7,694 nt of DNA from an uncultured Thermoanaerobacterales bacterium (GTDB lineage: Bacteria > Bacillota > Clostridia > Christensenellales > UBA1242), in NCBI GenBank assembly GCA_900557695.1, contig USTP01000047.1, forward strand, positions 1 through 7,694. The letters run 5' to 3'. Shown one piece after another: positions 1 to 7,048 of the stretch (its first letter is position 1; every line of letters begins with the position of its first letter). The notes under the pieces were generated by a model. That model ran no database searches. It worked only from the letters and a program-made list of their open reading frames with translations, and was not told where the DNA came from. The translations under genes were made by a program, and so were the position numbers.

Positions 1-32
1 CGTCGGCAGCGTCAGATGTGTATAAGAGACAG
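1..32 (+). other. Nextera/Tn5 sequencing adapter (not genomic)
   Basis: Bases 1-32 match the Illumina Nextera read-1 adapter, lacking only its first T. Bases 14-32 are the complete 19-base Tn5 mosaic end (AGATGTGTATAAGAGACAG). This is a known library-construction sequence, so these bases should be trimmed and not read as a mobile element. The true genomic sequence starts at about base 33, which also means the left edge is a read or contig end. Confidence 0.97.
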
Positions 33-56
33 ATATAATATATGTTTGTATTTTGC

Positions 57-92
57 TTGTTTTTTGGGCTAATGTTTGATATAATAATTTCA
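57..92 (+). promoter_or_regulatory. Promoter of the gyrB-gyrA operon
   Basis: A perfect -10 box TATAAT lies at 80-85, preceded by the extended -10 element TGA at 77-79. A -35 box TTGTTT lies at 57-62 with an optimal 17-base spacer. Transcription would start near A92, giving a 5' leader of about 44 bases before gyrB. Gyrase promoters often respond to supercoiling in other bacteria, but nothing in this sequence demonstrates that. A weak 4-base dyad (TGAC-N5-GTCA, 94-106) sits just after the start site and is too short to call an operator. Confidence 0.75.
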
Positions 93-122
93 ATGACTAT
101 GTGTCACAAAATCAAGCTAAAA

Positions 123-128
123 AAGGGG
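123..128 (+). promoter_or_regulatory. Ribosome binding site of gyrB
   Basis: AAGGGG lies 7 bases before the ATG at 136 and supports that start codon. Confidence 0.7.
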
Positions 129-135
129 CGATAAA

Positions 136-2049
136 ATGGATAATATAGGTAAAGTTGACAAAGCGTATGGCGAAGAGCAGATTCAGGTTCTAGAGGGGCT
201 TGAGCCCGTTAGAAAGCGTCCTGGAATGTATATTGGTTCTACCGATGAAAAGGGCCTTCATCATCTTGTAACCGAAATTGTGGATAACTCTATAGACGAA
301 GCTCTTGCAGGCTATTGCACAGAGATACTAGTAGAAATAAACGCAGATGGGTCGTGCTCGGTAACAGATAATGGTAGAGGTATACCTACTGGTATTCACA
401 AAAAAGAGGGAAAGAGTGCTGTTGAACTTGTTTTAACCAAGCTTCATGCTGGTGGTAAGTTTGGTGGCGGAGGTTATAAAATCTCAGGCGGGTTGCATGG
501 GGTTGGTCTGTCGGTTGTTAACGCACTTTCTGAATGGCTAGAGGTTGAGGTTTTTCAAGATGGTAAGCACTTTAAGCAGGTTTACAATCGTGGCATACCG
601 CAAAGAGATTTGCAGGTTATTGGCGAATCAGAGAAAACTGGAACAAAAGTTACCTTTATGCCAGATGACGAGATTTTTGAAACCGTTACTTTTGACTTTA
701 ATTTAATTAAGTCAAGGCTTCGTGAGCTTGCCTTTTTAAATAAAGGTATAAAGATTATTGCGAAAGACCATCGAGATGGCAAAGAAGAAACAATGCACTA
801 TGAAGGCGGTATTGTTGAGTTTGTTGAGCAGATGAACCAAAATCGCGAAACGGTGTTTCCAAAACCTATTTATATAGATGATAGCGTTAATGGTGGAGAA
901 ATTGAGGTTTCCTTCCAGTATAACGATAGCTATAATGAGATTATTCATGCTTATGCGAACAACATAAACACAGAGGAGGGTGGAACCCACCTTGAGGGCT
1001 TTAAAAAGGCGCTAACCAAAGTTTTAAACGACTATGGTCATAAGCTAAACATTTTAAAAGAAAGCGAGAAGCTATCGGGCGAAGATGTTAGAGAGGGGTT
1101 AACGGCTGTAATTTCAGTTAAGCTAACCGAGCCTCAGTTTGAGGGGCAAACAAAAACAAAGCTAGGCAATAGTTTTATGCAAGGAGCTGTGGCGAAAGTT
1201 GTTACAGATAAGTTTGGGGAATATCTTGAAGAGCATCCTAAAGAAGCTAAAGACCTTATTCTAAAAAGCGTTACTGCTCAAAGAGCAAGAGAAGCTGCAA
1301 GAAATGCAAGGGAACTAACAAGAAGAAAGGGCGTGCTTGAAACAAACTCTCTTCCTGGAAAACTTGCCGATTGTTCTGAGCGTGACCCAAAACTTTGCGA
1401 GATATACATTGTTGAGGGCGATAGCGCAGGCGGAACAGCAAAGCAAGGAAGAGATAGGCGTTTCCAAGCAATTTTGCCACTTAGAGGTAAGATTTTAAAT
1501 GTTGAAAAAGCAAGGCTAAACAGAGTTTTGGAAAATGCTGAAATTAAAGCTATGGCAACTGCGTTTGGTGCGGGAATTGGCCCAGACTTTGATATTTCAA
1601 AACTTAGGTACGATAAAATTATTTGTATGACAGATGCCGATGTTGATGGTAGCCATATAAGAATACTTCTTTTAACTTTCTTCTATCGCTATATGCGTCC
1701 ACTAATTGAAGAGGGGCATGTGTATGCAGCAATGCCACCACTTTATAAAGTTGAAAAAGGTAAGCAAGAGGTTTATTGCTACACGGATGAAGAAAAGGAA
1801 AAGGCTGTTGCTGAAATGGGCGGAGCAAGTAAGTGCCAGGTTCAAAGATACAAAGGTTTAGGCGAGATGGACAAGGAGCAACTTTGGTATACCACTATGA
1901 GCCCAGAGCATAGAAGTTTAATTCAAATAAAAATGAAAGATGCAATCGAGGCAGAGCAAGTGTTTACCCTTCTTATGGGTGAAGACCCTGTTCTTCGTAG
2001 GCAGTTTATTGAAGAAAACGCAAAACTAGTTACAGATTTGGATATTTAG
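136..2049 (+). CDS. gyrB: DNA gyrase subunit B (ATPase/TOPRIM subunit)
   Basis: GyrB binds and hydrolyses ATP and supplies the metal-binding TOPRIM half of the cleavage centre of the GyrA2GyrB2 enzyme, which introduces negative supercoils in the cytoplasm. At 637 residues it has the usual Gram-positive length, without the large insertion of the E. coli protein. The N-terminal GHKL ATPase shows the presumed catalytic Glu47, Asn51, the DNGRGIP motif (Asp78-Pro84) and the ATP-lid motif GGLHGVG (118-124). The transducer has the QTK loop (338-340). The TOPRIM domain has EGDSA (Glu427-) and DADVDG (500-505). The ending (FIEENA...DLDI) favours GyrB over ParE, as does adjacency to gyrA. Asp429 and the LPLRGK segment look like ordinary drug-susceptible Gram-positive sequence. 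The ATG follows a ribosome site and the promoter at 57-92. It is first in an operon with gyrA, and its stop codon is embedded in the gyrA ribosome binding site. Confidence 0.98.
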   Translation: MDNIGKVDKAYGEEQIQVLEGLEPVRKRPGMYIGSTDEKGLHHLVTEIVDNSIDEALAGYCTEILVEINADGSCSVTDNGRGIPTGIHKKEGKSAVELVLTKLHAGGKFGGGGYKISGGLHGVGLSVVNALSEWLEVEVFQDGKHFKQVYNRGIPQRDLQVIGESEKTGTKVTFMPDDEIFETVTFDFNLIKSRLRELAFLNKGIKIIAKDHRDGKEETMHYEGGIVEFVEQMNQNRETVFPKPIYIDDSVNGGEIEVSFQYNDSYNEIIHAYANNINTEEGGTHLEGFKKALTKVLNDYGHKLNILKESEKLSGEDVREGLTAVISVKLTEPQFEGQTKTKLGNSFMQGAVAKVVTDKFGEYLEEHPKEAKDLILKSVTAQRAREAARNARELTRRKGVLETNSLPGKLADCSERDPKLCEIYIVEGDSAGGTAKQGRDRRFQAILPLRGKILNVEKARLNRVLENAEIKAMATAFGAGIGPDFDISKLRYDKIICMTDADVDGSHIRILLLTFFYRYMRPLIEEGHVYAAMPPLYKVEKGKQEVYCYTDEEKEKAVAEMGGASKCQVQRYKGLGEMDKEQLWYTTMSPEHRSLIQIKMKDAIEAEQVFTLLMGEDPVLRRQFIEENAKLVTDLDI

Positions 2050-2052
2050 GAG
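2048..2052 (+). promoter_or_regulatory. Ribosome binding site of gyrA overlapping the gyrB stop
   Basis: AGGAG spans 2048-2052, so two of its bases are also the last two bases of the gyrB TAG stop (2047-2049). It lies 7 bases before the gyrA ATG. A ribosome terminating on gyrB therefore sits on the gyrA initiation region, a layout expected to couple translation of the two subunits. Confidence 0.75.
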
Positions 2053-2059
2053 TGAAGAT

Positions 2060-4588
2060 ATGGCAAAGAAACACGATTATTCTCAAGAATATGAGCAAAT
2101 TGTGGATAACACTAAGATTATCCCAGTTGAAATTGAAAATGAAATGAAAAAATCGTTTATGGCTTATGCTATGGCTGTTAATGTTTCAAGAGCTATCCCA
2201 GATGTTAGGGATGGTTTGAAACCTGTTCATAGGCGTATTTTATACTCTATGAGCGAAATTGGCTTAACCTATGATAAGCCACACAAAAAATGTGCGAGAA
2301 TTGTTGGTGACGTTTTAGGTAAGTACCATCCTCATGGCGATAGTGCGGTTTATGGGGCGCTTGTTAGGCTAGCGCAAGACTTCTCTATTCGTTGCCCACT
2401 AGTAGACGGGCATGGTAACTTTGGTTCAGTTGATGGCGACTCTCCTGCCGCATACCGTTATACAGAGGCAAGGCTTTCTAAAATAGCATCTGAGATGCTT
2501 AGAGATATTGATAAAAACACGGTAGACTTCACTCCAAACTTTGATGAAACATTGCAACAGCCAGTTGTGCTTCCAGCAAGATTTCCAAACCTACTTGTTA
2601 ATGGGTCGGATGGTATTGCAGTTGGTATGGCAACAAATATTCCACCTCACAACCTTGGCGAAGTTATAGATGCAACGGTTGCGCTTCTTCACAACCCAGA
2701 TATAACTATTGAAGAGCTTATAAAACTTGTTCCAGCGCCAGACTATCCAACAGGCGGAATTATAATGGGAACAAAAAATGTTGCAAATGCCTATGCAACA
2801 GGTAAGGGAAGCGTAGTTGTTAGGTCGAGAACCGAGATTGAGGAAGATGGTAATAGAAGCAGAATTATTGTAACAGAAATTCCTTATCAGGTTAACAAAT
2901 CCGAGCTTATTGTGTCTATAGCCGATCTTGTGAAGAACAAGAGGATAGAGGGTATTGCAGATGTTAAGGAAGAGTCGGACAAGAAGGGCATGAGGATAGT
3001 TATTGAAATTAAGAAAGACTATCAGCCTCAAGTTATTCTAAATTATCTATTTAAACACACGCAACTGCAAAACTCATACGGCATAACTTTTCTAGCGTTA
3101 ATTGATGGCGTGCCTAAAATTTTAAACTTAAAGCAAATTCTAGAAGCATATATAAACCACCAAAAAGATGTGGTTGAAAGAAGAACTAGGTTCGACCTAA
3201 ATCGTGCCGAGGAAAGAGAGCATATTGTTAAGGGGCTTGTTATCGCCTTAGCTAATATTGATGATGTTATAAGAATAATAAAGGCCTCTGCAGATAAGGT
3301 TGATGCATCGGCAAAACTTCAAGAAAGTTTCTTGCTTTCAGATAAGCAGGCAAATGCAATTCTAGATATGAGGCTTCAAAGATTAACTAGCCTAGAAGTT
3401 GAAAAACTTAACGAAGAGCAAGAAGAGCTACTTAAAACTATAGTAGAGCTAAAAGGAATTTTGGCTAGCGAAGAAAAAGTTAAAAACATTATTGCAGATG
3501 AGCTTCTTGAAATTAAGGCAAAATATAATGACGAGAGAAAAACAGAAATAAGCCTAGATTATTCAGACATAAATATTGCCGACCTTATTGAAAAGGAAGA
3601 TGTTGTTGTTTCTATGACCCACTTTGGATATATTAAAAGAGTTCCTGTTAACGAGTATAGAAGCCAGCACAGAGGCGGTATGGGTGCTATTGCCCATAAG
3701 GCAAAGGAAGAAGACTTTGTTGAGAACTTGTTTATTTCAAACACGCATGATGATATTCTTCTATTTAGCAACCTTGGCAAGGTTTACACGATGAAGTGCT
3801 ATGAAATTCCAGAGGGGCAAAAGCAGGCAAAGGGAAGAGCTATTGTAAATCTTCTAGAGCTTGCAAGCGGAGAAAAAATCAATGCAATTATGCCACTAAG
3901 TAAAGATGCAGAGGGCTACCTTGTTATGGCAACTAAAAAGGGCATGATTAAAAAGACAGATATTAAGGAATACATGAATATTCGTAAAGGCGGAAAGATT
4001 GCAATATCGCTTATGGGCGGGGATGAACTTATTAGCGTTCAGTGTTCAAATGGCGAAAGTGAGATTTTGGTTGCGTCAAATGAAGGTAAGTGTATTAAGT
4101 TTAGTGAAAAAGATGTCAGACCTCTTGGGCGAGATACAATGGGCGTTAGGGCTATTGACTTAGAGGATGACGACTATCTTGTAGACATGATTGTCCTAAA
4201 AGAGGGTTATGATATTCTAACAGTATCTCAAAACGGATATGGAAAAAGATGTTCTCAAGATGAGTATAGGCTTCAAAACCGTAAAGGTAAGGGCGTTAAA
4301 GCTGGCGTGTTTAACAGCAAAACTGGTAAACTTGTTAACCTTAAACAAGTTAGCGAAGATGAAGATGTTATGATGATTGCCGATAATGGCGTTATTATAA
4401 GAACCCCTGCTAAGGACATTAGCAAGATTGGTAGGGATACCATAGGCGTTAAGGTTATGAGGCTAAAAGAGGGTGCTAGCGTTATGTGCGTTGCTATTGC
4501 CGACCATGTGGCCGAAGATATGACGGATGATGAGGGCAAGCCTCATGAAGATTTGGTTATAAACGAAACTATAACTGAAGAAGAATAA
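2060..4588 (+). CDS. gyrA: DNA gyrase subunit A
   Basis: GyrA cuts and rejoins DNA and wraps it for supercoiling. The winged-helix domain contains the catalytic Arg133-Tyr134 pair (RYTE motif); Tyr134 forms the phosphotyrosine link to DNA. The tower and coiled-coil region follows, then a six-blade beta-pinwheel C-terminal domain from about residue 505, with repeated GR(D)T-x-GV blade motifs. At 842 residues it is near the usual Gram-positive length. Two oddities stand out. In the quinolone-determining helix, Ser95 matches E. coli Ser83, but the next drug-contact position (E. coli Asp87) is Gly99. The GyrA-box at 536-542 reads QHRGGMG rather than the consensus QRRGGKG, although QNRKGKG occurs in a later blade (739-745). 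The protein ends in an acidic tail. A ParC identity was considered, but operon position behind a clear gyrB makes GyrA much more likely. It is translationally coupled to gyrB and ends just before a hairpin terminator. Confidence 0.96.
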   Translation: MAKKHDYSQEYEQIVDNTKIIPVEIENEMKKSFMAYAMAVNVSRAIPDVRDGLKPVHRRILYSMSEIGLTYDKPHKKCARIVGDVLGKYHPHGDSAVYGALVRLAQDFSIRCPLVDGHGNFGSVDGDSPAAYRYTEARLSKIASEMLRDIDKNTVDFTPNFDETLQQPVVLPARFPNLLVNGSDGIAVGMATNIPPHNLGEVIDATVALLHNPDITIEELIKLVPAPDYPTGGIIMGTKNVANAYATGKGSVVVRSRTEIEEDGNRSRIIVTEIPYQVNKSELIVSIADLVKNKRIEGIADVKEESDKKGMRIVIEIKKDYQPQVILNYLFKHTQLQNSYGITFLALIDGVPKILNLKQILEAYINHQKDVVERRTRFDLNRAEEREHIVKGLVIALANIDDVIRIIKASADKVDASAKLQESFLLSDKQANAILDMRLQRLTSLEVEKLNEEQEELLKTIVELKGILASEEKVKNIIADELLEIKAKYNDERKTEISLDYSDINIADLIEKEDVVVSMTHFGYIKRVPVNEYRSQHRGGMGAIAHKAKEEDFVENLFISNTHDDILLFSNLGKVYTMKCYEIPEGQKQAKGRAIVNLLELASGEKINAIMPLSKDAEGYLVMATKKGMIKKTDIKEYMNIRKGGKIAISLMGGDELISVQCSNGESEILVASNEGKCIKFSEKDVRPLGRDTMGVRAIDLEDDDYLVDMIVLKEGYDILTVSQNGYGKRCSQDEYRLQNRKGKGVKAGVFNSKTGKLVNLKQVSEDEDVMMIADNGVIIRTPAKDISKIGRDTIGVKVMRLKEGASVMCVAIADHVAEDMTDDEGKPHEDLVINETITEEE

Positions 4589-4600
4589 CCTTAGAAAAAT

Positions 4601-4632
4601 AAAAGAGATGCAAATTGCATCTCTTTTTATAT
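4601..4632. terminator. Bidirectional intrinsic terminator between gyrA and the lipoprotein gene
   Basis: A near-perfect inverted repeat (arms 4601-4613 and 4615-4627; realistically an 11-base stem with the 5-base loop AAATT) lies 12 bases after the gyrA stop. It is followed by a T-run on the plus strand (CTCTTTTTAT). Read on the minus strand, the same hairpin is followed by CTTTTATTTTT and lies 26 bases after the stop of the facing lipoprotein gene. One element can therefore end both converging operons. Confidence 0.88.
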
Positions 4633-4653
4633 TGTTTTTTTACATTTTAATTT

Positions 4654-5232
4654 TTAAATTGCCTTGTGCTCTCCAAAAATTGCGAAGTTTAAGATATCAA
4701 ATTTAAGACCTGTGTTTTCATTTTCGGCAAAGAAATATGAAGAATCTGTAACTTCGATTTTTATAGTGGTTGAAGCAGTGTTTGAAAGGAAATAGTCGTT
4801 CACAGGAACTGAAACTTTTACCGCCTTGCCGTTAACCATAGCCACAGAAACTGTTTTTTTGAATGTGCTAGAGCCGCCTGTTGAAGACTGGTCGCCCTTG
4901 CTAAGGTTTGAAACGCTTACAATAAGTTCTATTTCTTCGGTTTTATTTCCATAAACTTCAAAGGTTATTTTTTCAAGCGTCATTTGATATAGCCAAGACG
5001 GAATACCTGTGAAAGTTATTGAAGTATACTGAGCAGCATTGTCTGTTTTATTATGAGAAAACTCACTTAAAGTTGATTCATTTGTTCCTGTTCTACCGTA
5101 AACTTGGTAGTTTACCTTGTTTTCAAAATATCTAGTTAGGGTTATACCGCCATTTGAATTATCGCACCCTGCAAACAGCACTGCAGGTATACATAATATA
5201 ATTGATAAAATTCCTAGCAATATTTTTTTCAT
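4654..5232 (-). CDS. Secreted lipoprotein of unknown function
   Basis: This 192-residue protein starts with a classic lipoprotein signal peptide: Lys2-Lys3, a hydrophobic stretch (residues 4-21) and a lipobox ending in Ala-Gly-Cys with the modified cysteine at 23. The -3 position is Phe rather than the usual Leu. Signal peptidase II should cleave before Cys23 and anchor the protein on the outer face of the membrane. The mature part alternates polar and hydrophobic residues in short strands with many Thr, Ser and Asn, suggesting an all-beta sandwich, but I recognise no family. It is last in the minus-strand cluster, 6 bases after the degV-family stop, which is in the same frame. The only strong ribosome-site-like sequence (GGAGGT, 5253 to 5248) lies inside that upstream gene and 15 bases from the ATG, longer than usual. 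Translation may depend on coupling. No alternative start lies between the upstream stop and this ATG. Confidence 0.8.
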   Translation of the reverse strand: MKKILLGILSIILCIPAVLFAGCDNSNGGITLTRYFENKVNYQVYGRTGTNESTLSEFSHNKTDNAAQYTSITFTGIPSWLYQMTLEKITFEVYGNKTEEIELIVSVSNLSKGDQSSTGGSSTFKKTVSVAMVNGKAVKVSVPVNDYFLSNTASTTIKIEVTDSSYFFAENENTGLKFDILNFAIFGEHKAI

Positions 5233-5238
5233 AAGTAG

Positions 5239-6102
5239 TTAATTTTTACCTCCATCATTTATATATAGTATGCCAAGAGTTCCTTTGCCGCAGTGGCTAG
5301 TTATTGTTGCCCCTGCAACTGTGCAAACAACTTCTTTAAATATGTTTTTAGCTTTAACATATTCAACAATTTCATTTGCAATTTCAGGTTCAATTGAAGA
5401 GTGGGTGACAAAGCAAATTTCTTTGTCGGGATTGTTATACTCTTTCAAAACATCGTCAACATATTGCTTTAAAACTGGCAAAATCTTTCCCCTTGGTTTG
5501 CCATTTGGCTTCATAACCCCATCTATAACCTGAATTCTTGGTTTTATTTTTAATAGGTTTGCTCCAAGCATTGCAAGCGCAGAACATCTACCCCCACGGT
5601 ATAAATATTCGGTTTCTGGGATGATAAAAGATGCTTGAACGAAGGGAACTCTTTCTTCCACCTTTTTTGCAATCTCTTCTATAGGCAAACCCTCTTTTGC
5701 AAGCTTGCAAGCATATAGAACAAGTAGCCCCGTGCCAGTAGAGAGGTTTTTACCATCCACCGAGATAACTTTGCCATCAAACTCTTTTGATGCTGTAACC
5801 GAATTGTTGTAGCTGGTGGAAAGCCCACTAGACAAACCAATATGAACAATAGAAATGTCTTTCCCCTCGTTTAGAATGTTTTCAAAAAATCTCTTATAGT
5901 CCTCAACGCTTAGCGCTGAAGTTTTTGGAAGTTTTTTGTTTTCTTTAACAAAGGCAAAAATGTCTTCAGGGGTTATATTAACGCCATCTTTAAATTCTTC
6001 GCCATTTAAATTTACATAAAGCGGCAAAATTCTAATGTCATTTTCCTTAATTTGCTCTTTGCTTAGGTCGCAAGAAGAGTCGGATGTTATTATTACTTTC
6101 AT
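5239..6102 (-). CDS. DegV/FakB family fatty-acid-binding protein
   Basis: DegV-family (FakB-type) proteins bind one fatty acid in a deep pocket. In Firmicutes they present it to the kinase FakA, which makes acyl-phosphate for phospholipid synthesis from exogenous fatty acids. The 287-residue length is typical. Family signatures appear in order: TSDSSCDL (6-13), KTSALS (60-65, a variant of TSQPS), SSGLSTSY (91-98, normally SSGLSGTY), YLYRGGRCS (166-174, the Y-L-x-x-G-G-R segment) and SHCGKG (269-274, normally SHxGPG). There is no signal peptide or membrane span, so it is cytosolic. The ATG at 6102 follows a strong ribosome site AAAGGAG (6117 to 6111), which itself begins only 2 bases after the signal peptidase stop, so the genes are probably cotranscribed. 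No fakA is visible here. Ligand preference cannot be read from the sequence. Confidence 0.93.
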   Translation of the reverse strand: MKVIITSDSSCDLSKEQIKENDIRILPLYVNLNGEEFKDGVNITPEDIFAFVKENKKLPKTSALSVEDYKRFFENILNEGKDISIVHIGLSSGLSTSYNNSVTASKEFDGKVISVDGKNLSTGTGLLVLYACKLAKEGLPIEEIAKKVEERVPFVQASFIIPETEYLYRGGRCSALAMLGANLLKIKPRIQVIDGVMKPNGKPRGKILPVLKQYVDDVLKEYNNPDKEICFVTHSSIEPEIANEIVEYVKAKNIFKEVVCTVAGATITSHCGKGTLGILYINDGGKN

Positions 6103-6110
6103 GTTTTTTA

Positions 6111-6117
6111 CTCCTTT
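6111..6117 (-). promoter_or_regulatory. Ribosome binding site of the DegV-family gene
   Basis: On the minus strand AAAGGAG lies 8 bases before the ATG at 6102 and just after the stop of the upstream signal peptidase gene. It fixes the start codon and supports cotranscription. Confidence 0.75.
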
Positions 6118-6119
6118 GT

Positions 6120-6971
6120 TTAATATATTTTAGCTCCAAAAATAGCAGTCCATATAGCGTTAAACAGGGTTCTGCCATATTTTACCTGCAAAACAACTTT
6201 GCCAAGTATATCGCTTTTTTCAATGGGTCCGAAAAACCTGCTATCTGTGGAATTGTTTCTATTGTCGCCCATAACAAAGTACTGATTATCTTCTAAATCA
6301 ATTGTATATTGCCCAGTTGTTGAAAGTAGTCGAACAAATCTATTGTAGAAGCTATATGTAGAGTTATACATTATAACATATTGCTCCTGCTCTAAGATAT
6401 AGTCTTCCTCTAAGAGCACCCCATCTATATATATATCAAAGTAGATGCAAACCTGGGTGTTTTGCATAGTTTGATATGTTTTTATAAAGGTTATAGTTTG
6501 CCCAGGCGAAGCAATTATTCTTTTAATTAGTTTTTCATTTGAGGTTGTTTTCCCTTCTTTAATTATAACAATATCTTTATAAGCATAAATGCTAGAAGAG
6601 AAAAAGTAGACGGTATCAGTATGGCTATCGCCATTTGTTCCCGTGGCAGAGGCATTTATTGTTGGCTGCATTGAATACCCCTCAACACCTATGGGTGTTA
6701 ACACTATTTGAAAAACATATAGGCACGAAACAAAACAAACTGCAAAAATAATCATTGCCCCAAGGAAGTATTTAAATATAGAAGAAGAGGTAACAATTTC
6801 TATTACTTTAGCTGGTTTCTTTTGCCTCTCAAAAGAAGCTGGCTCTGCCTCTATGTTACTTTTTTCAACTATAGTAGGTTGCTCTATAGTAGAATTTTTG
6901 GGTTCGTAGATTACTTCAGCATTGTTTTCTTCGCTAGTTTTAGTTTTTATGCCGTCATTCTCATTTTCCAT
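6120..6971 (-). CDS. lepB: Type I signal peptidase (S26 family)
   Basis: This membrane enzyme removes signal peptides from exported proteins by a Ser-Lys mechanism. Counting from the ATG at 6971 (283 residues), a polar, acidic cytoplasmic N-terminus (about 1-60) is followed by one membrane span (about 68-90). The nucleophile Ser100 sits in GYSMQPT and the general base Lys150 in LIKRIIASPGQ. The conserved GDNRNNSTDSR box is at 235-245, followed by FFGPI. It is longer than the compact Gram-positive type (roughly 170-190 residues). The extra length lies in the N-terminus and in inserts before the lysine box and before the GDN box. A start 19 codons upstream (7028) is possible but would add a Cys/Phe-rich, unlikely N-terminus. 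Neither start has a ribosome binding site, and a promoter sits directly against the 6971 ATG. It is the first gene of the cluster with the DegV-family and lipoprotein genes. Confidence 0.93.
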   Translation of the reverse strand: MENENDGIKTKTSEENNAEVIYEPKNSTIEQPTIVEKSNIEAEPASFERQKKPAKVIEIVTSSSIFKYFLGAMIIFAVCFVSCLYVFQIVLTPIGVEGYSMQPTINASATGTNGDSHTDTVYFFSSSIYAYKDIVIIKEGKTTSNEKLIKRIIASPGQTITFIKTYQTMQNTQVCIYFDIYIDGVLLEEDYILEQEQYVIMYNSTYSFYNRFVRLLSTTGQYTIDLEDNQYFVMGDNRNNSTDSRFFGPIEKSDILGKVVLQVKYGRTLFNAIWTAIFGAKIY

Positions 6972-6978
6972 ATAGAAT

Positions 6979-7008
6979 ATTTTATCACAGCAATAAATAC
7001 TTTTGCAA
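6979..7008 (-). promoter_or_regulatory. Promoter abutting the signal peptidase start codon
   Basis: Read on the minus strand: -35-like TTGCAA (7008 to 7003), 18-base spacer, extended -10 TGA then TAAAAT (6984 to 6979). Only 7 bases separate the -10 box from the ATG at 6971, so the predicted transcript would start at or next to the start codon. The -35 box is weak and the call rests mainly on the extended -10. Confidence 0.5.
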
Positions 7009-7048
7009 TTAAAAAGACAATGAAACATGACGATAATTGTCTAATACT

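Noticed and set aside
14..32. Tn5/IS50 mosaic end as evidence of a transposon
   Set aside because: It is embedded in the full Nextera adapter at the very edge of the contig, with no transposase or second end. A library artefact explains it.
94..106. Dyad TGAC-N5-GTCA downstream of the gyrB promoter as an operator
   Set aside because: The arms are only 4 bases, match no operator I know, and are easily due to chance in AT-rich leader sequence.
2060..4588. Topoisomerase IV (ParC/ParE) identity, suggested by the weak GyrA-box
   Set aside because: The partner gene has GyrB-type features including its characteristic C-terminal ending, and the pair has the usual gyrB-gyrA order. A divergent gyrase is the simpler reading.
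5698..5709. Perfect 12-base palindrome TGCAAGCTTGCA
   Set aside because: It lies inside the DegV-family coding region, has no loop or T-run, and is best explained as codon-driven coincidence.
6972..7028. Upstream start at 7028 for the signal peptidase
   Set aside because: It has no ribosome site, the added 19 residues are Cys/Phe-rich and unlike a cytoplasmic tail, and the predicted promoter lies inside that stretch.
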